Below are positions 7,828-15,197 of a stretch of 18,835 nt of DNA, piece by piece. The stretch spans positions 1 through 18,835 of the forward strand of contig DYGP01000004.1 of the NCBI GenBank assembly GCA_020724685.1, in the 5' to 3' direction. Positions within the stretch are counted from its first letter, which is position 1; the number at the start of each line of letters is the position of its first letter. The notes under the pieces are model-generated. The model saw nothing but the letters and a program-made list of their open reading frames with translations, was not told where the DNA came from and searched no databases. A program made the translations under genes and the position numbers. This stretch comes from Candidatus Paceibacter sp. GTDB lineage: Bacteria > Patescibacteriota > Minisyncoccia > UBA6257 > GWB1-50-10.

Positions 7828-8641
7828 ATTCCGCCGATCTCCTCTTCCTCCCGACCATTACGCGTTTCCGAGACGGAAGAGGAAAAAGATAAATTTTTTC
7901 CGCATTTTTTCCCTTTCACTTCTCGCCGCCGGATGCGTGTTTGTCGGCGCGGCGTATTTCGTCCTGTTTGGGGATTTCTGGAGCGTCCGATCCATTCGCG
8001 TGGAAGGGTCCAGGCTCGTTGACGACTCCGTCCTCATTTCCGGGCTTGTTTCCGAGTTTCATGCGCGGAACCCGATTGTCTCCGGGATCATCGGACAAAA
8101 CAACATCGTCTTCTGGATGTCCCGCGGAGAAATATCCCGGATCCCGTGGATACCCGAGATAAAAAACATCCGGACGAACGTCGATTTTTCCTCAAGGACC
8201 GTGAACGTTTTGGTGGACGAACGATCAGTTGCCGCCGTGGCGTGTCCCGAGAACGATGCGAAATGCTATGCGATCGACGAAGAGGGAGTCGTTTTTTCCG
8301 AGATTCCCTGGGTTGAGGGCGTTCTAATTCCAAGGTTCGACGAAAAAGAAAAGGTGTTTATCGGAGAGAGATATTTCAAAAAAGGAGAATGGTTTGAAAA
8401 TGTCTTTTCAACCCTCTCCGCTCTTCGCGAAAGCGGCATCGTTCCCGAACGCATCGTGCTCGGGGAGGGAAATACGGAGGAGTGGGAGGCTGTTCTCCCT
8501 TCCGGAATCCGCTTTTATTTCAATCTGAATTTTGTTCCGGACAATCTCCGGGAGATCGTAGAAGACATTCGCGCCCGCGGCGGATTCGATGGCGTTTCAT
8601 ACTTCGATTTCCGCGTTCAGAACAGAGTGTATTATAAGTGA
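7820..8641 (+). CDS. ftsQ: FtsQ/DivIB-like cell division protein with POTRA domain
   Basis: A 273-residue bitopic protein. It has a basic cytoplasmic tail (residues 1-24, many Arg/Lys), one membrane segment (about 27-48) and a POTRA domain beginning 'SVRSIRVEGSRLVDDSVL' (about 52). A beta domain follows with 'IPWIPEIKNIRTNVDFSSRTVNVLVDER', which is the normal FtsQ signature of a hydrophobic strand followed by a D/E-R end. FtsQ/DivIB scaffolds the divisome by binding FtsB and FtsL. It is not next to ftsA/ftsZ or murC here, as it often is, but sits behind a PKD-like membrane protein and near mreBCD-mrdA. Its last ten bases overlap the 3' end of the convergent glycosyltransferase gene. Confidence 0.85.
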   Translation: MNKFRRSPLPPDHYAFPRRKRKKINFFRIFSLSLLAAGCVFVGAAYFVLFGDFWSVRSIRVEGSRLVDDSVLISGLVSEFHARNPIVSGIIGQNNIVFWMSRGEISRIPWIPEIKNIRTNVDFSSRTVNVLVDERSVAAVACPENDAKCYAIDEEGVVFSEIPWVEGVLIPRFDEKEKVFIGERYFKKGEWFENVFSTLSALRESGIVPERIVLGEGNTEEWEAVLPSGIRFYFNLNFVPDNLREIVEDIRARGGFDGVSYFDFRVQNRVYYK

Positions 8642-10515
8642 TAGACGAATATTGACGTTCCTATTCTCGCGTCGGGGGAGGGAATTTTTGCACGTCCGGG
8701 TTCGGTTTCTTTTTTTATTTCGCGAAGCCACCCGTAATTATTCCTTTCGGAACGCGTAAAACCCTCCGTTTCGCGGGCGAACGCCTGGGAAAGCGTGTTT
8801 ACGGAGACCGCAAGCCATTCAATTCCCGATTCTTTCGGATCTCCGCGCGATCCCCACCACCGCTCGATGTTTTCTTCCCCGATGTAGAATTCGGGATTTC
8901 CCGCGCCGAAATAATCGATCGCTATTTTTCCGATTGCAACGCCATTTTGTTCAAGAGAGTCTTTCCATGTTTTCAACCGCTTGAGGTCCTGTCCCCAGTC
9001 GTAATTTGAATCGGTGACGATGTTGTATCCTCCGTGTGTCCCTCCCCCGAATGCGTTGAAGAACGAAAGAAAATAAGGATATGCAATCGCCGACTGCACG
9101 ATCGCGGCGCATGCGATGCCGGCAACAAAAACCTTTTTGTAAAAAGCAACCTTCTTTTTTCCTTCCTCGCTTCCCGATCCTGAGAGCGTCGCTGTTTTTA
9201 TCGAATTCACCGAAAGAACGTACATGAAAGGAATGATCGGAAGCAAATGCCGTATTCCGATGTTGAGCGTGCTTTGTATGCTCCACAGCCAATACAGCGC
9301 CATGAACGAAATTGCGGAAAATTCGTGGAGATGCGTGCCCGGATATTCGAGTATTCTTTGGATGATTCTTTTTTCGCGCACGGAAGGCCAGACGTTCCTG
9401 ATCGCGGAGAGAATCCCGGCGAGCAGGAGAAAAAGCGCCGGAATAGTTTCTTTCGCGAGAAACACGACGGGGAAGTAATACCACCATCCGGTGTTCGTTA
9501 TTTCCCCGAGAAAATATCCCGTGTTTCCTCCCGCCGAGCGTTGGAGCACCATGAGAACTCCGAGGAGATATTCTCCGATCGGACGAAGAAGGCTGTTTCC
9601 CGAAATATACAGGACAAAATTTTTAACCGGTTCCGCCAAAAAGCCTCCGAGAATCTCCGCCGTATCGCTCACTTGCCGTTCAACCGGATAGTTGACCGTG
9701 AAGAGAAAATAAACCGCATACACGACAATCCCTCCGATTAGAAATATCCCGCACGTCGATTTCGCATAAAACCAAAGGCGTTTCCCCGCGGCGTAAGACC
9801 CGTTCCCCGTTTTTCTGTTTCTGTACCATTCAGCGAGAAAGGAAGCCGCCGCAACGAAGATAAAAAGCGGGACAAGGAGCGCGTTTGAGAACTTGAGAAG
9901 CTGGGCGATCCCGAATAAAATTCCCGCTCCGAAGAATTTTTTCCTTGTCGGAAACATGAGAAAAGACGAGAACGAGAAAATCGCCGCCACCGCGCCAAGC
10001 GCCGCTCCTATGTCGGTCGTGACGTAATGGCCGTGAGCGAGAACCGTGGGAGAGAACGCGAAGAAAATCGCCGGGACAAGCGCCCACCATGCGCCGACAA
10101 GTGCCTTGGCGAGAAAGAAAACGACGACAATCGAGATGATTGTAAGGAGAATCGGACCGGTTCTCGCCCAAAAAATTATTTCATCCGCATCGTTTCCCGA
10201 ATGGTAGAGAAACCGCGTTCCCGCATCCCATTGCCCGTTGACATCCTCGGTCCAGCTTTTGTCCTCTGTGGGGAAGGAGGCGTCAAGAAAAAGAAGGGGA
10301 ATCCCCGCAAGGACTTTGGCGAGAGGAGGGTGTTCCGGGTTGAGTCGGTAATCGAGATATCGGACGTATCCGTATCCCGCCGGAATATGGGCGAGCTCGT
10401 CCATCGTCGCAGATTCGTTTTTTGAGGTCTGTAGCATAAACCCCGACGATCCGACGATTATTGCGACAAGGGCGAGGGAGGGGAGGAAAGACATCCTTTT
10501 CATTGTCTTGGTCAT
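8632..10515 (-). CDS. GT-C fold membrane glycosyltransferase (PMT/ArnT-like, GT39-type)
   Basis: A 627-residue integral membrane protein with about 11-12 predicted membrane segments. After the first segment (residues 11-28) comes a loop with the acidic pair D39-E40 and 'NPEHPPLAK' (59-67), the features by which dolichyl-phosphate-mannose mannosyltransferase-like and ArnT-like enzymes are recognised. In this family the first-loop acid is catalytic and the sugar donor is polyprenyl-phosphate-linked. A soluble region at the C-terminus (about 490-627) has 'VTDSNYDWGQDLKRL' and 'YFGAGNPEFYI', a tail common in such proteins. It probably glycosylates a surface lipid or protein. The prepilin transcribed divergently next door is a possible substrate, but that is inference. 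Substrate and sugar cannot be read from sequence. It converges on and overlaps ftsQ with no terminator between. Confidence 0.85.
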   Translation of the reverse strand: MTKTMKRMSFLPSLALVAIIVGSSGFMLQTSKNESATMDELAHIPAGYGYVRYLDYRLNPEHPPLAKVLAGIPLLFLDASFPTEDKSWTEDVNGQWDAGTRFLYHSGNDADEIIFWARTGPILLTIISIVVVFFLAKALVGAWWALVPAIFFAFSPTVLAHGHYVTTDIGAALGAVAAIFSFSSFLMFPTRKKFFGAGILFGIAQLLKFSNALLVPLFIFVAAASFLAEWYRNRKTGNGSYAAGKRLWFYAKSTCGIFLIGGIVVYAVYFLFTVNYPVERQVSDTAEILGGFLAEPVKNFVLYISGNSLLRPIGEYLLGVLMVLQRSAGGNTGYFLGEITNTGWWYYFPVVFLAKETIPALFLLLAGILSAIRNVWPSVREKRIIQRILEYPGTHLHEFSAISFMALYWLWSIQSTLNIGIRHLLPIIPFMYVLSVNSIKTATLSGSGSEEGKKKVAFYKKVFVAGIACAAIVQSAIAYPYFLSFFNAFGGGTHGGYNIVTDSNYDWGQDLKRLKTWKDSLEQNGVAIGKIAIDYFGAGNPEFYIGEENIERWWGSRGDPKESGIEWLAVSVNTLSQAFARETEGFTRSERNNYGWLREIKKETEPGRAKIPSPDARIGTSIFVYHL

Positions 10516-10523
10516 TTTGTATC

Positions 10524-10529
10524 ATTATA
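10524..10529 (-). promoter_or_regulatory. -10 box TATAAT of the glycosyltransferase gene, leaderless spacing
   Basis: On the minus strand a perfect TATAAT is followed by eight bases and then the ATG at 10515. Initiation about seven bases after the box would start the message at the start codon. A weak -35 match (TTCGCA, minus strand, 10550-10545) lies 15 bp upstream. No Shine-Dalgarno sequence is present, as expected for a leaderless message. Confidence 0.6.
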
Positions 10530-10538
10530 GTATATAAA
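10526..10538 (+). promoter_or_regulatory. -10 region of the prepilin gene, overlapping the divergent promoter
   Basis: The run 10526-10538 offers TATAGT (10526-10531), TATATA (10531-10536) and TATAAA (10533-10538). They lie 12, 7 and 5 bases before the prepilin ATG at 10544. Any of them gives a leaderless or nearly leaderless message. The run shares bases with the opposite-strand TATAAT (10524-10529), so polymerase cannot occupy both promoters at once. Which box is used cannot be decided here. Confidence 0.5.
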
Positions 10539-10543
10539 CTTGT

Positions 10544-11338
10544 ATGCGAATATTTCACGGAAGGAAGGCGGGGTTTTCTCTCGTTGAGCTCCTCATCTAC
10601 ATAGGGATATTTTCGATGAGCGCCGTTTTTCTTATAAGCATTCTCACTGTTGTCACGCAGGTTCAGCTTCGGCAGACATCCGTCAGCGAACTTAATCAGC
10701 AGCTTGCGTTTGTGAATGACACCGTAAAACGCCTCATACAAACCTCAAGTCTCGTGGACATGTCTGCCGGAACGGCGACTGAATCGCTCACGCTCCGCAT
10801 GTCGTCTTCCTCTGCGGACACGACTCGGGTGTATGCGTCGAGCTCCGTCCTTTATCTCGAAGAAGTGACCGACGAAAGCGTCTCGACCGTGACTCCGCTT
10901 ACGGATTCCAATGTCATTGTCGACGATTTTTCTGTGACGAAGTATGAAAATCCGACGGGATTCGCCGTGGTCGGGATCAATCTTACGTTGAGTTACAACA
11001 CGACCAATCCGAAATCAAAAGCGACGCGTTCTTTGCAAACGGCGGTCGGGAGGATATCTGCGGCAGAATTCGACTCTTCCGTGTATCCGAATGTTGATGC
11101 GAGCCATGACCTTGGGACCGCGCTCAAAAAGTGGAAAGACGCATATTTTTCCGGAGTGGTCGGAATAGGCGTGACGAGCTTCAGTTCCGGATATAAATTC
11201 GTTGCGAGCGGAGGGGATATTGCGACAAAGGACGCGAACACCGGGTTCGTGGTAAAAACACCCGACGGGTCCTCGTGTTACCGGCTCGGGGTCACGAATT
11301 CCGGCACCGTGACTTCAACGGTTGTTACGTGCCCATAG
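10544..11338 (+). CDS. Type IV prepilin-like protein with tail-fibre-like C-terminus
   Basis: A 264-residue secreted protein. It has a short basic leader and the prepilin cleavage motif 'KAGFSLVELLIYIGIF': cleavage is expected between G10 and F11, and the glutamate (E15) falls at mature position 5, as in type IV pilins and type II pseudopilins. The hydrophobic helix spans residues 11-35. The middle is Ser/Thr-rich beta sequence, as in PilW/GspJ-like minor pilins. From about residue 182 it has 'VYPNVDASHDLGTALKKW' followed by 'KDAYFSG', a pattern I know from phage tail fibres and spikes rather than pilins. The end is a small domain with C245 and C263 that could form a disulfide. No pilus assembly genes are in the window. 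It is probably a minor pilin or adhesive tip. Confidence 0.85.
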   Translation: MRIFHGRKAGFSLVELLIYIGIFSMSAVFLISILTVVTQVQLRQTSVSELNQQLAFVNDTVKRLIQTSSLVDMSAGTATESLTLRMSSSSADTTRVYASSSVLYLEEVTDESVSTVTPLTDSNVIVDDFSVTKYENPTGFAVVGINLTLSYNTTNPKSKATRSLQTAVGRISAAEFDSSVYPNVDASHDLGTALKKWKDAYFSGVVGIGVTSFSSGYKFVASGGDIATKDANTGFVVKTPDGSSCYRLGVTNSGTVTSTVVTCP

Positions 11339-11368
11339 AGCATTTGATATCTCGAAAATCAAATCTCA

Positions 11369-13090
11369 ATGAATCAAGAGAAGAAAACGTGCCAGAATTG
11401 CCGCCAGGATTTCCACATTGAACCCGAGGACTTCGATTTCTATAAAAAAATCGATGTTCCTCCACCGACGTTTTGTCCCGAATGCAGGTTCGCGAGGCGT
11501 TACGTTTGGAGAAACGAACGATCTTTATACAAAAGAAAATGTTCCGCTCCCGGACATTCGGAAGAAATGGTATCGATGTATTCCCCGGAGAAGGATTATG
11601 TTGTTTATGACGACCGTTTCTGGTGGTCGGATGGATGGGATCCTTTGGAATACGGAAATGAATATGATTTTTCAAAATCTTTTTTCAGTCAGTTCGCCGG
11701 ACTCCTCCACCGCATCCCTCTCATAGGGCTTTCCGTTACCAATAACGTGAACAGTTCATATTGCAATGTTTCTGCGTGGGACAAGGGATGTTATATGATA
11801 TCAGCTTCCGGAAAAAACGAAAACACGTTTTATAGCAACCGCGTTGCATACACAAAGGACTCCTGTGGCGTATATATAAGCGACAAAAACGAAGGGTGCG
11901 GTGAATGTGTGAGTTGCACAAGCTGCTTTCGTGTTTTCTTTTCTGTTCAGTCGAGAGATTGCCTTGAGTCGCGCTTTCTTTTTGATTGCGCGAACTGCCA
12001 GCATTGTTTCTGTTGTGTGGGGCTACGGAATAAAAATTACTGTATTTTTAACGAACAATATTCGAAGGAAGAGTATGAGAAAAAAATAAAGGAATTCGAT
12101 TTCGGAAGCTTCAGGTCATTCACGGAAGCGCGCGGGCAGTTTGATTCTTTTTCTCTCAAGTTTCCCCGTAAATTCGCGAATACGGTGAATTGCGTCGAAA
12201 CGACGGGGGATAATGTGAAAAATTCGAAAAATGCGAAGTTTTGTTTCGACGCGAGCGGGGTCGAGGACGGCAAATTTTTTACATGGGTGTATGCAACCAT
12301 GAAAGATTCCTATGATATCGGCGCCGGAAGCGGCATCGATAATGAACGATTGTATGAATGTTGGGACACTAATCAGTGTTCCGACGCAAAGTTTTCCGGC
12401 GTGGTATATGGCTCGCACGATATTTTATATTGCTGGAATTGTCACGGGTCGAGCCATCTTTTTGGGTGTTACGGCCTCCGCAACAAGCAATACTGCATCC
12501 TGAACAAGCAATACACGAAAGAGGAGTACGAATCCCTCCTCCCGCGAATCAAGCAGCATATGATGGATATGCCATACATCGATCAAAAGGGCAGGGAATA
12601 CCAATACGGTGAATTCTTCCCCGCAGAGCTCTCTCCCTTCGCGTACAACGAGACGATCGCCCAGGAATACTTCCCCCTCACGAAAGAGGAGGCCTTGTCC
12701 CAAGGGCATGCCTGGAGAGACCCCGACACGAAAGACTACGTTCCCACCCTCCTCTCCGACGCCCTTCCCGATCACATCAAGGACGTCCCTGACTCCATCA
12801 CGAAAGAGGTCATCGAGTGCGCGCACAAGGGGTCCTGTTCCCACCAGTGCACCACCGCCTTCCGCATCATCCCCGAGGAGCTCTCCTTCTACAAACGCAT
12901 GAACCTCCCTCTCCCGCGCCTCTGCCCCAACTGCCGCCACTATGAGCGTCTCGCCCAGAGAAACCCCCTCAAGCTCTGGCACCGCCAGTGCATGAAAGAG
13001 GGATGTCAGAACGAATTCGAGACGTCATACGCTCCCGAGAGACCGGAAATAATTTACTGCGAATCCTGCTATCAGAAGGAGGTTTTGTGA
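11369..13090 (+). CDS. Cysteine-rich zinc-ribbon/repeat protein, paralogue A (function unknown)
   Basis: A 573-residue cytoplasmic-looking protein with no signal peptide or membrane segment. The head has a zinc ribbon C8-x2-C11-x24-C36-x2-C39, then 'RRYVWRNERSLYKRKC' and 'SMYSPEKDYVVYDD', then 'WWSDGWDPLEYG'. Two Cys/Asp/Tyr-rich blocks of short repeats follow, each closed by a cap: 'LRNKNYCIFNEQYSKEEYE' (DNA about 12022-12078) and 'LRNKQYCILNKQYTKEEYE' (about 12475-12531). The last 90 residues repeat the head: C490-x3-C494-x24-C519-x2-C522, 'LWHRQC', 'TSYAPERPEIIYCESC'. The paired CxxC motifs argue for zinc binding. The repeat blocks may form a solenoid, which is inference. A paralogue starts at 17688. 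Codon use changes to mostly C-ending codons from about 12600. Upstream lies a 6-bp inverted repeat (11343-11348/11358-11363) of unknown meaning. I recognise the family as CPR-type, but no function. Confidence 0.88.
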   Translation: MNQEKKTCQNCRQDFHIEPEDFDFYKKIDVPPPTFCPECRFARRYVWRNERSLYKRKCSAPGHSEEMVSMYSPEKDYVVYDDRFWWSDGWDPLEYGNEYDFSKSFFSQFAGLLHRIPLIGLSVTNNVNSSYCNVSAWDKGCYMISASGKNENTFYSNRVAYTKDSCGVYISDKNEGCGECVSCTSCFRVFFSVQSRDCLESRFLFDCANCQHCFCCVGLRNKNYCIFNEQYSKEEYEKKIKEFDFGSFRSFTEARGQFDSFSLKFPRKFANTVNCVETTGDNVKNSKNAKFCFDASGVEDGKFFTWVYATMKDSYDIGAGSGIDNERLYECWDTNQCSDAKFSGVVYGSHDILYCWNCHGSSHLFGCYGLRNKQYCILNKQYTKEEYESLLPRIKQHMMDMPYIDQKGREYQYGEFFPAELSPFAYNETIAQEYFPLTKEEALSQGHAWRDPDTKDYVPTLLSDALPDHIKDVPDSITKEVIECAHKGSCSHQCTTAFRIIPEELSFYKRMNLPLPRLCPNCRHYERLAQRNPLKLWHRQCMKEGCQNEFETSYAPERPEIIYCESCYQKEVL

Positions 13091-13137
13091 TTCGATAAGG
13101 TGGGGGACTTTTCCACATTTTTCATTGTGTCGTCCCG

Positions 13138-13146
13138 TGATATCAT
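13138..13146 (+). promoter_or_regulatory. Possible extended -10 box in the gap after paralogue A
   Basis: TG at 13138-13139, one base, then TATCAT at 13141-13146. Five of six bases match TATAAT. It would start a message near 13153, about 30 bases before the candidate small ORF at 13182. No clear -35 is seen. Support is limited to this motif. Confidence 0.35.
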
Positions 13147-13181
13147 GGAGCGCAGTCGCTATTGCAGTTTTAAGAAAAAAA

Positions 13182-13268
13182 ATGCTGGGATTTTTGAAGA
13201 CGATGACGTCCGTCGTTCTTCTCCCGCTCTCTTTCGTGCTCGGCCTGATCAACGAGGAGTGGGGGTAA
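13182..13268 (+). CDS. Possible 28-residue single-pass membrane peptide
   Basis: ATG 13182 to TAA 13268 encodes 28 residues beginning MLGFLKTMTSVVLLPLSFVL and ending with the acidic tail NEEWG. The centre is a continuous hydrophobic stretch long enough to span a membrane (about residues 4-23), with a Lys near the N-terminus. A possible promoter lies at 13138-13146 and an inverted repeat follows at once (13273-13316), so the ORF sits in its own small unit. There is no Shine-Dalgarno site; the ATG is preceded by a run of A. I know no family. A longer overlapping frame (13100-13288) has no protein-like features. Confidence 0.35.
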   Translation: MLGFLKTMTSVVLLPLSFVLGLINEEWG

Positions 13269-13272
13269 TCGG

Positions 13273-13316
13273 AACGCGACGCGTATGAGACCCGCCCCTG
13301 AGGCGGGATTCGCGTT
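13273..13316 (+). repeat. Two-tier inverted repeat in intergenic DNA, possible terminator or RNA structure
   Basis: An inner stem CCCGCC (13291-13296) pairs with GGCGGG (13302-13307) around loop CCTGA. An outer 7-bp stem AACGCGA (13273-13279) pairs perfectly with TCGCGTT (13310-13316), leaving an 11-base and a 2-base internal loop. There is no T run behind it, so it is not a standard intrinsic terminator. It lies between the small ORF and the ATPase promoter. Confidence 0.5.
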
Positions 13317-13342
13317 CTATAGACCGGATTTCCGCGAAGAGA

Positions 13343-13348
13343 TATAAT
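13343..13348 (+). promoter_or_regulatory. -10 box TATAAT of the ATPase gene
   Basis: A perfect TATAAT lies 17 bases before the ATG at 13366. TAGACC at 13320-13325 is a 4/6 -35 match with a 17-bp spacer. Transcription would start near 13355, leaving about 11 bases of leader. AGGA at 13357-13360, five bases before the ATG, is a short Shine-Dalgarno candidate. Confidence 0.6.
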
Positions 13349-13365
13349 CACCGTATAGGAATCAT

Positions 13366-15156
13366 ATGAATCTCGAGCCGGAAAAGGATGTTGTGTATTT
13401 CGGACGTACCGATTTCAGAAGCACAAATCGGCTCTTTGGCGTGAAACGGAGCGATCGTAGGCAGCACATGTATGTCGTCGGAAAGACGGGAACCGGAAAG
13501 ACGACGCTGCTCCACAACATGATGGTGCAGGACATTATGAACGGCGAAGGCGTGTGCGTCATCGATCCGCACGGGGAGTTTGTTGAAACACTCCTCCACA
13601 AAATACCCGAAAACCGCATGGATGATGTCATATATTTCAATCCGGCGGACATCGACTATCACATCGGATTCAACGTTTTGGAGCTTCCCGATCCGAAATA
13701 CAAGCACCTTGTCGCGTCGGGACTCATGGGCATTTTTACGAAAATATGGTCAAATGTCTGGTCGGCAAGAATGGAATATATCCTGAACAACACCATTCTT
13801 GCGCTTCTCGACACTCCCGGATCATCGCTTCTCGGGGTCACAAGACTGCTTGTCGACAAGGAATACCGCGAAACAATCGTTTCGAGCGTAAAAGATCCGG
13901 TCGTGAAGGCTTTTTGGGTGCATGAATATGAAGAGTGGCGCGATCAGTTCAGAAACGAAGCAATCGCCCCGATTCAGAACAAAGTCGGACAATTCCTCTC
14001 GACGGCGCTCGTGCGAAACATCGTGGGGCAGTCGAAAAGCACGATTGATGTCTTTGACATCATGAACACCGCGAAAATATTTCTCGTGAACCTTTCAAAG
14101 GGGAGGATCGGCGAGGATAATTCGCAACTTCTCGGATCCATGCTCATTACGAAAATGCAGCTCGCGGCGATGGAACGCGTCCGTATCCCCGAGGACGAAC
14201 GCGTCGACTTCTTCCTTTACGTCGACGAATTCCAAAACTTCGCGACCGATTCGTTCGCGAACATACTTTCGGAAGCGCGGAAATACCGGCTCGATCTCAT
14301 TCTCGCGCATCAGTATATCGGGCAATTGGTGACCGATGTCTCGACAAAAGTGCGCGATTCCGTATTTGGAAACGTCGGCACGATGATTTCATTCCGCGTC
14401 GGCGCGGCTGACGCCGAATTCCTGGAAAAGGAATTCGGTCCGGAATTCACCATTGATGACATGGTGAATCTTCCCAACAAGCACATTTATCTGAAGCTTA
14501 TGGTCGACGGCATCGCGTCCCGTCCCTTTTCCGCTTCCACTCTTCCGCCATTCCGCGGTCCGAGAAGCGCGTCCGATCCCGACCAGATCATAGAGCGGTC
14601 TCGCAAAAAATACGCCCGCCCGCGATGGCAGGTTGAGCAGGAGATATACAAATGGAGCGGAATGGGCGACGTTCCCGAAACGCACATCGTGACGTGTTCC
14701 ATGTGCGGAAACGAAACAAGCGTTCCATTCGAACCGGAAGAGGGGCGTCCCGTGTACTGCCAGGACTGTCTTAAAAAAATAAAGTCCGGGGAGGCGCGTC
14801 CCGTGAGACTTCCGAATTATCAGGGGAAGAAACGGGAGACATACAAGGACCTTGTCGCTTTGGGAATCGAGTTTTCTCCCGAACACGAGCGAAAGAACCG
14901 ACCCGGACGGAACAGCGACGACGAAAAACGGAAAGTTCCCGAGAGAGGGTTGCCTTCCAAGAAGCCGCTTATGAAAACGCCTTTTGAGGGCGCGGAAGAA
15001 AAGACGGAAAAGAAAAAGAAACCCGACGGACCGACGCTGAAACTTTCGGATCTCAAGGAGGAGGAAAAGAAAGACAAACGCCCGCCCGGAAAAGTTTCGG
15101 GAGGGGTGGAGGATCTCCAGTCGGAAATACAGGAAGCGCTCAAAAATCTCGGATAA
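13366..15156 (+). CDS. VirD4/TraG-like (HerA/FtsK superfamily) ATPase with C-terminal zinc ribbon
   Basis: A 596-residue P-loop ATPase. Walker A is GKTGTGKT (residues 39-46), followed by 'GVCVIDPHGEFVETLL' (62-77). Walker B is 'FFLYVDEFQ' (282-290), and a sensor-like stretch 'AHQYIGQL' spans 314-321. These are the hallmarks of conjugative coupling proteins and related DNA pumps, which use ATP to move DNA (sometimes protein) through a channel. The N-terminal membrane anchor of true VirD4/TraG is absent. After the ATPase domain come a zinc ribbon (C444-x2-C447, C465-x2-C468) and a Lys/Glu-rich, probably disordered tail (about 500-580). No relaxase, VirB4 or channel genes are nearby, so it is probably a chromosomal single gene. 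A role in DNA uptake or translocation with type IV pili is only inference. Confidence 0.85.
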   Translation: MNLEPEKDVVYFGRTDFRSTNRLFGVKRSDRRQHMYVVGKTGTGKTTLLHNMMVQDIMNGEGVCVIDPHGEFVETLLHKIPENRMDDVIYFNPADIDYHIGFNVLELPDPKYKHLVASGLMGIFTKIWSNVWSARMEYILNNTILALLDTPGSSLLGVTRLLVDKEYRETIVSSVKDPVVKAFWVHEYEEWRDQFRNEAIAPIQNKVGQFLSTALVRNIVGQSKSTIDVFDIMNTAKIFLVNLSKGRIGEDNSQLLGSMLITKMQLAAMERVRIPEDERVDFFLYVDEFQNFATDSFANILSEARKYRLDLILAHQYIGQLVTDVSTKVRDSVFGNVGTMISFRVGAADAEFLEKEFGPEFTIDDMVNLPNKHIYLKLMVDGIASRPFSASTLPPFRGPRSASDPDQIIERSRKKYARPRWQVEQEIYKWSGMGDVPETHIVTCSMCGNETSVPFEPEEGRPVYCQDCLKKIKSGEARPVRLPNYQGKKRETYKDLVALGIEFSPEHERKNRPGRNSDDEKRKVPERGLPSKKPLMKTPFEGAEEKTEKKKKPDGPTLKLSDLKEEEKKDKRPPGKVSGGVEDLQSEIQEALKNLG

Positions 15157-15184
15157 AAAAATCCGCCGGTCCGTGGACCGGCGG
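15155..15184 (-). terminator. Intrinsic terminator of efp
   Basis: Bases 15163-15172 (CCGCCGGTCC) are perfectly complementary to 15175-15184, a 9-10 bp GC-rich stem with a very short loop. On the minus strand it is followed by a T tract, read from the seven A at 15155-15161. It sits 13 bp beyond the efp stop codon. The tract also overlaps the stop of the plus-strand ATPase gene, so only efp gets a canonical signal. The hairpin could still slow plus-strand transcripts. Confidence 0.8.
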
Positions 15185-15197
15185 GGCGGGCGCGCGT

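Noticed and set aside
9247..9741. 164-codon plus-strand frame opposite the glycosyltransferase
   Set aside because: It is antisense to a clear membrane enzyme, and its Arg/Glu-rich composition mirrors that gene.
12425..12982. Minus-strand 185-codon frame opposite the 3' part of paralogue A
   Set aside because: It results from the C-ending codon bias of the plus-strand gene (Glu/Gly/Val-rich complement). The plus-strand protein has conserved zinc motifs across the same bases.
13100..13288. 62-codon plus-strand frame after paralogue A
   Set aside because: It has no hydrophobic or domain pattern and overlaps the more protein-like 28-residue ORF in another frame.
14414..14438. 9-bp perfect inverted repeat (CCGAATTCC/GGAATTCGG) in the ATPase gene
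   Set aside because: It encodes the ordinary repeat-like protein stretch 'AEFLEKEFG' and adds no extra residues, so chance from similar codons explains it.
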